Below are positions 1 through 5,947 of a stretch of DNA of 15,610 nt, in pieces. How positions within the stretch are numbered: position 1 is the first letter of the stretch; the number at the start of each line of letters is the position of its first letter. The notes under the pieces were generated by a model, which was not told the origin of the DNA, ran no database searches, and was given only the letters and a program-made list of their open reading frames with translations. The position numbers were made by a program, and so were the translations under genes. The DNA comes from an uncultured Faecalibaculum sp. (lineage in GTDB: Bacteria; Bacillota_I; Bacilli_A; Erysipelotrichales; Erysipelotrichaceae), in the NCBI RefSeq assembly GCF_910588395.1, contig NZ_CAJUPA010000045.1, forward strand, positions 1 through 15,610, written 5' to 3'.

Positions 1-7
1 GCGCTAT

Positions 8-652
8 TTATGCGTGATAAGCCATTAACTGAGCTTGGTAGTCTATCAAGTAATAGAAAGCCGGCAGATACCAGGAGTTGGAAACGGGGAATGTGATTTT
101 GTTTTTGGCGATGATGTCATCCAGGGACTTGATTTCATCTTCGCTGACCATGCTCTTGTTGTAGTACATGAACCAGGTGTTTGTGGTGAAGGGAACACCA
201 TAAACGGCACCGTCCTGCGTCACGGAATCCACAACGACTTCGGAGTTGTCGGCTTTGATCTGATCCAGAGTCTTGCCGCCCAGTTCCGCAATGGCGTTGG
301 CATCCTTCAGCTTGCCGATCTGGTCATTGGCAAACAGATACACGTCCGCGGAGTTTTCCGGGTCCTGGACCACTTTGTCCCCCACATCGCCTTCCTGGCA
401 GACTTCGTTTTTCCAGGTGATGTTGTATTCCGGGTGAGCCGCCGCAAAGTTTTCTTCCATTTTGCCCAGCCAGTTGCCGTAGTCATCTGCCTGGTCTTCC
501 TGGGGTGCCCAGACCGTCAGGGTCACGTCCTGGGTTTCACCGGCTGTGTCGCCGCCGGTGTTTTCTGCCGGTTTGTCTGCGCCGGAGCAGGCTGCCAGCG
601 ACAGCGCCATGGCTGCGCTCAGGGAAAGAGTCGTCCACTTCTTCATCTTCAT
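8..652 (-). CDS. sugar ABC transporter substrate-binding lipoprotein (MalE-like), truncated
   Basis: This would be the extracellular binding lipoprotein of a carbohydrate ABC importer, probably for maltose-type oligosaccharides. The ATG at 652 is chosen because an AGAGGAG ribosome site lies just upstream. Residues 1-21 form a signal peptide ending in the lipobox LAAC, with Cys22 the lipidated residue, followed by a Gly/Asp/Thr-rich linker. From about residue 42 (VTLTVWAPQED) the sequence is a typical family-1 solute-binding fold, with YLFANDQIG and GVPFTTNTWFMYYNKS. Only 214 residues are present, whereas the family usually has about 400. Family resemblance stops near SWYLPAFYY (residues 193-201); the last 13 residues, up to a TAA at 8-10, look unrelated and are AT-richer. 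The gene therefore seems broken near base 50 by an insertion, a rearrangement or an assembly join. No permease genes are visible. Family assignment is confident; the substrate is inferred. Confidence 0.85.
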   Translation of the reverse strand: MKMKKWTTLSLSAAMALSLAACSGADKPAENTGGDTAGETQDVTLTVWAPQEDQADDYGNWLGKMEENFAAAHPEYNITWKNEVCQEGDVGDKVVQDPENSADVYLFANDQIGKLKDANAIAELGGKTLDQIKADNSEVVVDSVTQDGAVYGVPFTTNTWFMYYNKSMVSEDEIKSLDDIIAKNKITFPVSNSWYLPAFYYLIDYQAQLMAYHA

Positions 653-695
653 ATTCTCCTCTCGTTCATGAAAGTTCAGACCCGCTTACCAAAAA

Positions 696-707
696 GTAAA
701 CGTTTCC
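696..707. promoter_or_regulatory. LacI-type palindrome downstream of the promoter
   Basis: GTAAACGTTTCC contains the perfect palindrome AAACGTTT with a central CG, the shape of LacI-family operators such as those of maltose repressors. It sits just downstream of the cre-type site, between transcription start and the ribosome site, where a bound repressor would block elongation. A MalR-like sugar-specific repressor is an inference. Confidence 0.4.
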
Positions 708-709
708 AG

Positions 710-724
710 TGGTTGCGCTTTCAT
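710..724 (-). promoter_or_regulatory. cre-type operator (CcpA / LacI family)
   Basis: Read on the minus strand the site is ATGAAAGCGCAACCA, which matches every fixed position of the Bacillota cre consensus WTGNAANCGNWNNCW. It overlaps the end of the predicted -10 element and the likely transcription start of the binding-protein gene, a position that would repress. Whether CcpA or a dedicated LacI-type sugar repressor binds cannot be told from sequence. Confidence 0.7.
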
Positions 725-751
725 GATAAATTCCCGTTCCGGAATATGCAA
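723..751 (-). promoter_or_regulatory. promoter of the ABC binding-protein gene
   Basis: On the minus strand TTGCAT (751-746) and TATCAT (728-723) are separated by 17 bases, placing transcription start near 716. The -35 half is weak (3 of 6), the -10 good (5 of 6). The cre-type site overlaps the -10, and a second palindrome lies just downstream. Confidence 0.5.
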
Positions 752-804
752 CAACATTTTGGAATTTTTATTTCCATTAATTTCCAAACAGTTTTTGAAC
801 CACA

Positions 805-830
805 GAAAGCCCGGAGCCGCAGCCCCGGGC
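805..830 (-). terminator. terminator-like hairpin after the DUF6106-like gene
   Basis: On the minus strand a 9-bp G/C-rich stem (GCCCGGGGC pairing with GCTCCGGGC through one G-U pair) with a TGCG loop is followed by TTTC. The T tract is short, so termination may be weak. It lies 28 bases past the stop of the upstream minus-strand gene. Confidence 0.5.
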
Positions 831-858
831 AGGAAATAATGAAGATGTCAAAGGTTCG

Positions 859-1365
859 TCAGCCGGTTTCTCTCCAGCGGACCTTCGCGGAGAAAGGCTT
901 CTGTTTCAGGAGTGCCTGACGCAGTCCGCTGTCCATGTCCAGACACAGAATGTCATGTCCCTGCTCTGTGGGGAACACCAGTGCCATGGTTCCCCGGGCA
1001 GGATGTCCGGCTTTCCGGGTGCGCGTAATGCCCGGCTTCAGGTAATACTCCTGCACAAATTCCGGATCATCTGTGATCCGCTGCAGGGAATTCAGGTCAT
1101 ACTTCCCGAACACCCGCCGGCGGTAGCGGTTGAAGATCTTCAGCACATACAGCTGCTGCCCGTCCAGTATGTATTCATACTCGTGTTTCAGCCGGCGGCT
1201 GTACCACCAGCCCCAGACAAAGAACACGATGCTCAGCGTCCAGAGAACCGGTGCGAACAGCACGGTGAAAACCAGGAACAGAATTCCTGTGGCAAAGAGC
1301 AGATTCCGGGTGACTTTCTGCAGCGGCAGCAAAGGAATGGGGCCGGTGGTGTATTCCAGATGCAT
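859..1365 (-). CDS. small membrane protein, DUF6106-like
   Basis: Function unknown. From ATG 1365 the protein has 168 residues. Two hydrophobic segments (roughly residues 21-38 and 40-54) form a hairpin in the membrane. They are followed by a soluble part that begins HEYEYILDGQQLYVLKIFN and continues with a basic RYRRR stretch, resembling the YEY...LxxxKxxNxxRRR pattern I associate with DUF6106 proteins of Firmicutes; that assignment is from memory of the pattern. An in-frame TTG at 1401 would add 12 residues (MENAPKALYNNS), but neither start has a ribosome site. ATG 1365 is preferred because a TACAAT -10 ends 6 bases before it, which would give a leaderless transcript. The gene stands alone between two intergenic regions and gives no operon clue. 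Confidence 0.7.
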   Translation of the reverse strand: MHLEYTTGPIPLLPLQKVTRNLLFATGILFLVFTVLFAPVLWTLSIVFFVWGWWYSRRLKHEYEYILDGQQLYVLKIFNRYRRRVFGKYDLNSLQRITDDPEFVQEYYLKPGITRTRKAGHPARGTMALVFPTEQGHDILCLDMDSGLRQALLKQKPFSAKVRWRETG

Positions 1366-1371
1366 GGAATT

Positions 1372-1401
1372 ATTGTAAAGCGCTTTCGGAGCGTTTTCCA
1401 A
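1372..1401 (-). promoter_or_regulatory. promoter with cre-like palindrome for the DUF6106-like gene
   Basis: On the minus strand TTGGAA (1401-1396) and TACAAT (1377-1372) are 18 bases apart, with transcription start predicted at or next to the A of ATG 1365. The spacer contains AAAGCGCTTT (1377-1386), a perfect palindrome equal to the core of strong cre sites, though the outer consensus positions are not met. Confidence 0.4.
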
Positions 1402-1544
1402 TATTTATTTACAGAAAGGACCCGCATGCAGCGGATCCCCTACCCTGCCGATGGTGACCGGATTTCCGGCCCTGTCACAATTCCGCCCTGTGTCCGCCAG
1501 CGGCCGGCTGAAGGCAAATCCGCAGACTGGCCCCGGCTGTGGCC

Positions 1545-1589
1545 TACAATGAAACTGTGCATGCCGCATTGCGGCTGTCCGGAAAGGAG
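1545..1589 (+). promoter_or_regulatory. possible promoter and ribosome site of the kinase gene
   Basis: TACAAT at 1545-1550 is a good -10 element, but no -35 is visible 16-18 bases upstream. AAAGGAG at 1583-1589 lies 7 bases before ATG 1597 and decides the kinase start. The rest of the 1366-1596 gap shows no convincing gene. An in-frame ATG at 1426 behind AGAAAGGA would add a 57-residue extension rich in Pro/Arg/Cys that looks non-coding. Confidence 0.35.
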
Positions 1590-1596
1590 TCCCGTC

Positions 1597-3052
1597 ATGA
1601 ATCAGTCTGTGTCCGGAAAATACAATCTCCGGCTTCGCCGTCCTCTGCATTCTCTCTGGATCATTGCGGCTGCCCTGAGTGCGGCCTGGGGTGTATCCTT
1701 GCTGTTTTTCCGGCTGGGTCTGCCGGAGACGAACATCGTTCTGATTTATATGGCAGCGGTGATTGCTGCTTCTGCCTTCACCAGCAGCTATCAGGCGGAC
1801 ATTCTCGCGTCCCTTGCAGCAACACTTTCCTTCAACTTTTCCTTCACGAAGCCTTATCACAGCCTCTCCGTGGACAACCACTCCTATCTGATCACCTTCG
1901 CGGTCATGACGGTGTTCTCCCTGCTGGTCACCGGACTGGTGGGGCGGCTGCGGGAGCACAATGAACGGCTGCGGATCATGAGCCGGCTGCTGTCCAGGCT
2001 GGAACAGTGCGCCACACCCGGTGACATGGCCATCCTGCTGCAGCAGGAAGCCGCTGCAGCCCTGCGGGTGCCTGTCAGCCGGATCAGACTGGAAACGCAG
2101 CCCCCATCAGCCGGATCCGGATCCGGGCAGTGCCGCATTCCCCTGAGCGAATCCGGATTCCCGGCACTGGTGCTGGAAGACCGTCTGGTGCAGTCTCTTT
2201 CCCCTGCCCGGCGGCATCTGCTGGATACACTGTGTGAAAGCACCAGACTGGCGGTGGCCCGGCGCATCAGTCAGGATGAAAAGAAACAGGCGCTGGAACT
2301 GGCTGTGCGTGAGCAGGAGCGAAGCAGTCTGCTGGCGTCCATTTCCCATGATATCCGCACCCCGCTTACCCGGATGCAGCTGGAATGCGACATGATGCTG
2401 GAACAGCTGCAGAGTCCGTCCTGTACTGTGCAGGCTGCCGGTATCCGCAGTCCGGAGGATATGGCAGCGCATGTGCAGAATCTGAAACAGGAAGCCGACC
2501 ATCTGCTGGAGATGGTGCAGAATATTCTGGATCTGACGCGGCTGAGTCAGAAGGAACTGGTGATTCACCGGGAATGGATGCCGGCGGAAGAACCGGCTTC
2601 CATCGCGGCGGATCAGTTTGAACGCACCCATCCGGGGATGCGGGTGAATCTGCAGATTCCCCGGGGAACCGGTGATGGCCAGTCTGGACGGCGTGCTGAT
2701 GGTGCAGCTGCTGAACAATCTGCTGGAAAACAGCGCCCGCTATCAGCCCGGGAACATTCCCATTGAACTTCGTGTGGAAGAAGACAATGGACAGGTGGTC
2801 TATGAAGTCCGCAACGCAGGAAGACCCCTGGCGCCGGGGGAAGAAACCGGCATCTTCCTGCCTTCTGTCTCCGGGGAGAGCCGGAAGGAACATTTCGGCC
2901 TGGGACTGGCCATTGTCCGGGCCATTGCCTCCCTGCATCAGGGGACCATCGAAGCAGCCAATGCACCGGCGGATACCGATTATCCAGCCGGCGTGCGCTT
3001 CACCCTGCGGATTCCCCTGGACGGGTACGGACAGAAAGGAGAAGGAGAATGA
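1597..3052 (+). CDS. KdpD-like sensor histidine kinase, interrupted by a frameshift
   Basis: Membrane sensor kinase expected to control potassium uptake through the next gene's product. Start ATG 1597 follows AAAGGAG. Residues about 20-116 hold four hydrophobic helices with FNFSFTKPYHSLSVDN, the signature of the KdpD DUF4118 membrane module. A GAF-like linker follows (about 125-240), then the HisKA box SISHDIRTPLTRM with phospho-acceptor His251. The reading frame then shifts at 2659-2666: the first frame ends at 2766 in unrelated sequence, while the ATPase half (N box NNLLENSARY, G box FGLGLAIV) continues in the next frame to TGA 3052. Removing one base restores a kinase of about 484 residues. 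The large N-terminal KdpD and Usp domains of Escherichia coli KdpD are absent, as in many Firmicutes. The G1 region reads VRNAGRPL instead of the usual DxGxG, so ATP binding may be atypical. The gene overlaps the regulator by ATGA. Confidence 0.85.
2659..2666 (+). other. frameshift point in the kinase gene (CCCCGGGG)
   Basis: Before this run the kinase is read with 2656-2658 as ATT and 2659-2661 as CCC. After it, family-like sequence (GEPVMASLDG) is read from GGG at 2663. One base too many therefore lies in the CCCCGGGG run. Either an indel (real or sequencing) or a +1 slip of the CCC codon on CCCC would restore the frame. Confidence 0.8.
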
Positions 3053-3789
3053 CAGAACAGACCGGTTGCAAAGACAGCCAGCCGCTTCGGGCGCTGATTG
3101 CGGAAGACGATGAACAGATTCAGAATCTGATCAGCTACATTCTGCAGGAACAGGGATTTGCCTGCTGCCGGGCTTCCTCCTTTCAGCAGGCCCTGCAGCA
3201 GATTGCACAGACACAGCAATCTGAAAGTGGCGGCGGCCCCTTCGACCTGGTTCTGCTGGATCTGGGATTTGCGGATGGTGACGGCCTGAATCTGATTCCG
3301 GAAGCTGCCCGGCAGGCAGAGACTGCCCTGATTGTCATCTCGGCCCGGAATCAGGAAGACCAGAAAGTGAAAGCCCTGGAACTGGGCGCGGATGACTACC
3401 TGACCAAACCCTTCGGCGCAGCCGAGCTGGTGGCCCGGGTCAAGGCGGTGATGCGCCGGAAAAACCGTCTGACACCCGTTAGTGCGCAGATTCTTCAGGT
3501 CCGGGACCTGCGGCTGGACACCGGATGCAGCGAGCTGTTCCGTGGGCAGGAACAGATCCATCTGTCCCCGCTGGAGTTCAGTCTTCTGAAGCTCATGATG
3601 GAACATGCGGGGAAAACCGTGACCACAAGACAGATTCTGGAGGCGCTCTACGGCAAATACGCCACGGCGGATACCCAGTCCCTGCGCTCCCTGATGGCGT
3701 CCCTGCGCCGGCGTGTGGAACCCGATCCGGCCAGACCGGTGTATCTGCTGACGGAAATCGGCGTGGGATACCGGATGCCTTCTCACTGA
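3049..3789 (+). CDS. KdpE-like response regulator, OmpR family
   Basis: Cytoplasmic transcription factor, partner of the kinase upstream, to which it is coupled by a 4-base ATGA overlap; AAAGGAG at 3035-3041 serves the start. The 246 residues comprise a receiver domain (about 13-130) with acidic pocket Glu19, Asp20 and Asp21, phospho-acceptor Asp71 in LVLLDLG, conserved Ser98, and Lys120 in LTKPF. A winged-helix DNA-binding domain follows (about 145-244) with SPLEFSLL, the recognition helix DTQSLRSLMASLRRR and the wing motif GVGYRM. All receiver active-site residues are present. The DTQSLRSL segment recurs exactly in the orphan regulator at 3938. A strong terminator follows, so kinase and regulator form a two-gene unit. 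Likely targets are the TTYTCAC arrays at 3855-3893 and 4925-4961; that link is inferred. Confidence 0.92.
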   Translation: MTEQTGCKDSQPLRALIAEDDEQIQNLISYILQEQGFACCRASSFQQALQQIAQTQQSESGGGPFDLVLLDLGFADGDGLNLIPEAARQAETALIVISARNQEDQKVKALELGADDYLTKPFGAAELVARVKAVMRRKNRLTPVSAQILQVRDLRLDTGCSELFRGQEQIHLSPLEFSLLKLMMEHAGKTVTTRQILEALYGKYATADTQSLRSLMASLRRRVEPDPARPVYLLTEIGVGYRMPSH

Positions 3790-3816
3790 ATCCTGCATAC
3801 TCCCGGGCATTCTTCA

Positions 3817-3858
3817 GCCGCCTGTCTCTGTGAACGGCCACAGAGACAGGCGGCTTTT
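3817..3858 (+). terminator. rho-independent terminator after the response regulator
   Basis: A perfect 16-bp stem (3817-3832 with 3839-3854, GCCGCCTG...CAGGCGGC) and a six-base AACGGC loop are followed by TTTT. It closes the kinase-regulator unit. The T tract is also the first four bases of the adjacent TTTTCAC repeat. Confidence 0.9.
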
Positions 3859-3893
3859 CACAGGATTCTCACGCATTCTCACACCTTTTTCAC
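3855..3893 (+). repeat. four phased TTYTCAC repeats (candidate KdpE-like operator)
   Basis: Four direct copies of a heptamer lie at 3855 (TTTTCAC), 3866 (TTCTCAC), 3876 (TTCTCAC) and 3887 (TTTTCAC). The steps are 11, 10 and 11 bases, one helical turn each, the layout bound by tandem OmpR-family dimers. The last copy covers the -35 position of the promoter for the orphan regulator gene, as expected for an activator. A related array precedes the TPR-trk operon. Confidence 0.7.
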
Positions 3894-3905
3894 GGCACTC
3901 TTCTG

Positions 3906-3911
3906 TATCAT
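3906..3911 (+). promoter_or_regulatory. -10 element of the orphan regulator gene
   Basis: TATCAT lies 12 bases after the last TTTTCAC repeat, and no TTGACA-like -35 exists at the right distance. This fits an activator-dependent promoter using the repeat array in place of a -35. The transcript would start near 3918, and AAAGGAG at 3924-3930 then lies 7 bases before ATG 3938. Confidence 0.45.
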
Positions 3912-3937
3912 GCCAATGACCAGAAAGGAGACAGATC

Positions 3938-4873
3938 ATGACAGAACCGGCATCTTCATCTTTTGCAGCCTGCCAGGATCCTTCCCCTGAGGATATGGAA
4001 ACACTGCTGGACCGGGCTATGGCCATAGCCAGCGAACAGGGGCTGCAGGCAGCCCTGGAGTTTGCCAGGGCTCAGACGGCGACGGTCAGTCAGGAAGCTG
4101 CCTGCCACAACCTGCTGGGCATCCTGCTGCAGACACCCGATCCGGAACAGGCACGGGTGCACTATTGCGCCAGTCTGCTCATCCAGCCGGACTATCTGCC
4201 TGCCGCGGTCAATCTGAAGAATATATACAGGGAACAGACTTCCTATGTGCATCCGGATCAGGCCATGAGCAGCGAACAGGCACCGATCCTCATGCAGGCA
4301 GCCAGAAAAGCCGCCTGCGTACTCCGGGCGCCCCTGGAACTGGTGTGGCTGGAAAGTATCCGGGAGAATACCGGGATGCTTCCGGAGCTGCTGAAAAACG
4401 CCCCGCTGCTGATCCTGCACCCGTCTTCCGGGGACCTGAACAGTCCGCCGGAAGAATCACCGGCTCTGCAGATGCAGGAAGGACTCTCCGCCATCCGGAC
4501 GCTGTTTTCCCTGGAAAATGGCAGTGAAGAACCGGATGCCGGGACCCTGGCAGCTGACCGTCTGGTGTTCTGTCCGGAAACCCGGTCCATCATGCGGCAG
4601 GGGCAAAGGCACTCCCTGACACCCCTGGAATTCCGGCTGCTGTCCATTCTGGCCCGGCAGCCTGACAGACCGGTGGCTGCACAGGTCATTCTGGAACAGC
4701 TGTATGGCCCCGCCTATGGCAGTGACACCCAGTCGCTGCGATCACTGGTGCTGGCGCTGCGGAAAAAAACCGAACAGTCCTTTCACCATCCCAGACACCT
4801 GGTCACAGTAGCCGGCTTTGGCTATCAGCTGCGGCAGACCGACATCACCGGTTCCCTGGAACCGGAATCGTAA
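3938..4873 (+). CDS. orphan winged-helix regulator with TPR-like N-terminus
   Basis: A 311-residue cytoplasmic protein, probably a transcription factor of the K+ locus. Start ATG 3938 follows AAAGGAG. Residues about 19-98 are helical and TPR-like; the clearest repeat (54-98) has HNLLGILL, CASLLIQPDYLPAA and NLKNIY. Residues about 105-200 match nothing I recognise and lack the Asp/Lys landmarks of a receiver domain. Residues about 205-305 form an OmpR-type winged helix (LTPLEFRLL at 227-235, recognition helix DTQSLRSLVLALRKK, wing GFGYQL) that aligns without gaps to the response regulator upstream. It thus looks like an OmpR-family DNA-binding domain whose receiver is replaced by a protein-interaction module. 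The TPR segment resembles that of the small protein at 5035, suggesting the two arose by duplication or share a partner. The gene stands between two terminators with its own repeat array. Confidence 0.85.
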   Translation: MTEPASSSFAACQDPSPEDMETLLDRAMAIASEQGLQAALEFARAQTATVSQEAACHNLLGILLQTPDPEQARVHYCASLLIQPDYLPAAVNLKNIYREQTSYVHPDQAMSSEQAPILMQAARKAACVLRAPLELVWLESIRENTGMLPELLKNAPLLILHPSSGDLNSPPEESPALQMQEGLSAIRTLFSLENGSEEPDAGTLAADRLVFCPETRSIMRQGQRHSLTPLEFRLLSILARQPDRPVAAQVILEQLYGPAYGSDTQSLRSLVLALRKKTEQSFHHPRHLVTVAGFGYQLRQTDITGSLEPES

Positions 4874-4886
4874 TCAGGACTTTTTC

Positions 4887-4926
4887 ATCCGGATCCGGCT
4901 GACGGTCAGCCGGGTCCGGATTGTTT
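4887..4926 (+). terminator. rho-independent terminator after the orphan regulator
   Basis: Two 17-base arms (4887-4903 and 4905-4921, ATCCGGATCC...GGTCCGGAT, one G-T mismatch) are followed by TGTTT. The T tract is imperfect. As at 3817-3858, a TTYTCAC array begins in the terminator tail. Confidence 0.75.
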
Positions 4927-4961
4927 CTCACAGAAACCTCACTTTCTCACAAAAGTATCAC
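4925..4961 (+). repeat. second TTYTCAC-like array upstream of the TPR-trk operon
   Basis: Copies end in CAC at 4931 (TTCTCAC), 4942 (CCTCAC), 4950 (TTCTCAC) and 4961 (TATCAC), giving steps of 11, 8 and 11 bases: two pairs, each one helical turn apart. Two copies are exact and two degenerate. The likely -10 of the operon is TAGACT at 4996-5001, with no -35, placing the array about 47-83 bases upstream of transcription start; this promoter call is weak. No other cluster of this heptamer was seen in the window. Confidence 0.6.
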
Positions 4962-5034
4962 ATTCGTCTGCAAAGCCCGCTTTCCGGCTTTTGCATAGAC
5001 TGAACATGAGAAAGCCTGAAAAGGAGGCAACAAG

Positions 5035-5484
5035 ATGCGCACAAAAGAGACAGCGGCTGACAGCAGCGCGCAGAATGCACTGATCAGTCAGGTGGAACAG
5101 CTCACGGAAAAACAGGAACTGCCCCAGGCCCTGCAGACAGCAGCCCGGGGATCCGCCGAGTTTCCCGATTCCCCGGTTCCGCAGAATCTCATCGGGATCG
5201 TGGAGGAAATGGAAGGCCGCCAGCAGATGGCGCTGAACCATTTCCGGGCTTCCCTGGACCTGGGACCGGGGTACGCTCCCGCCAGGGAAAACCTGAATGC
5301 CTATTCCCGTGCCATGGGACCCCTTCAGGATCCGGCTCACCCGGTATTCACGGTACCGGAACAGCCGGAACACGGACCCGTCTGCCACATCGTGCAGCGG
5401 GACGGCCTCAATTATGTGGAATCTGGACCGGCGGATGAGAATCACCGCCCGGATATACAGAAAGAAAGAACAAACCGAACATGA
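5035..5484 (+). CDS. small TPR-like protein of the trk operon
   Basis: A 149-residue soluble protein, first gene of a four-gene operon ending in trkH. The start is fixed by AAGGAGG at 5021-5027. A helical N-terminal part (about 14-44) precedes one recognisable TPR-like repeat (48-92) with QNLIGI, FRASLDLGPGYAPA and ENLNAY. This is close to the repeat of the orphan regulator at 3938 (shared NLxGI, ASL, PxYxPA and NL positions). The C-terminal 50 residues (Pro-rich, then CHIVQRDGLNYVE and a charged tail) match nothing I know. No signal peptide or membrane segment is present. It overlaps the next gene by ATGA, so translation is probably coupled. A role as partner of the orphan regulator or of the TrkA subunits is a guess from position. 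Confidence 0.8.
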   Translation: MRTKETAADSSAQNALISQVEQLTEKQELPQALQTAARGSAEFPDSPVPQNLIGIVEEMEGRQQMALNHFRASLDLGPGYAPARENLNAYSRAMGPLQDPAHPVFTVPEQPEHGPVCHIVQRDGLNYVESGPADENHRPDIQKERTNRT

Positions 5485-5947
5485 AACTGAACACAAAACA
5501 CAGACAGCAGCCTCAGGCTGGTGCTTCCAGCCGGCTGCAGAACAAAAATGTGCTGATTCTGGGATGCGGGCACATGGGGCCCTGCTGGCGCGCTCCATCT
5601 CGGAACAGGGAGGCTGGGTCACGGTCATTGACCGCAATCCGGATGCCTTCACCCGACTGCCGGCATCCTTTTCCGGTTCTGTCATGGAAGAAGACGGCAT
5701 GCCCATCCAGATGCTGGAAGAAGCAGGCGCCGGGTCGGCCAGAGCCCTGGCAGCGGTCACCGATGACGAAGATGTGAACATCATGTGGGCGCTCATGGCC
5801 CGGATCCTGTACGACATCCCCGTGGTGCTTTGCCGAATCAAGGAAGAAGCGCTGCAGGAAATCGTGGAGGACATGGGCATTGAATGCATATGCCCTGTGC
5901 AGCTTGGTACAGAAACCATGCTGAACCGGCTGGAGGCTTCTTTATGA
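5481..5947 (+). CDS. TrkA-N (RCK) domain potassium-uptake protein, interrupted by a frameshift
   Basis: Predicted NAD(H)-binding regulatory subunit of the Trk/Ktr potassium channel, working at the inner face of the membrane. Start ATG 5481 overlaps the TPR gene stop (ATGA). The first frame gives NKNVLILGCGHMG and then drifts into unrelated sequence to a stop at 5777. The true continuation (ALLARSISEQGGWVTVIDRNPDAF onward, given here by its position 5579-5947) lies in the -1 frame. Adding one G to the GGGG at 5576-5579 yields a protein of about 155 residues. It has a canonical GxGxxG Rossmann loop (28-33), the acidic residue ending strand 2 (Asp51) and a TrkA-N core with AVTDDEDVN, but no TrkA-C domain. 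The next gene supplies N and C domains, so the two may form a split gating assembly. A 20-residue basic, Gln-rich N-terminal extension precedes the fold. Confidence 0.8.
5576..5582 (+). other. frameshift point in the first trkA-like gene (GGGGCCC)
   Basis: The frame reading ATG GGG (5574-5579) must be replaced by one reading GCC at 5579-5581 to continue the TrkA-N fold. One G is thus missing from the run, or the ribosome slips -1 with the GGG codon re-pairing to GGG at 5576-5578. The mistake is of opposite sign to the one in the kinase gene. Confidence 0.8.

Noticed and set aside
955..1596. Upstream extension of the kinase frame
   Set aside because: It runs antisense through the DUF6106-like gene. 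The real start at 1597 has AAAGGAG and is followed by the DUF4118 helices.
2659..2666. Phase-variable homopolymer tract
   Set aside because: Runs of four bases are too short for typical slipped-strand phase variation; an indel or sequencing error is more likely.
4874..5034. c-di-AMP riboswitch upstream of the K+ uptake operon
   Set aside because: The region is filled by a simple terminator and the repeat array; I see no ydaO-type conserved core.
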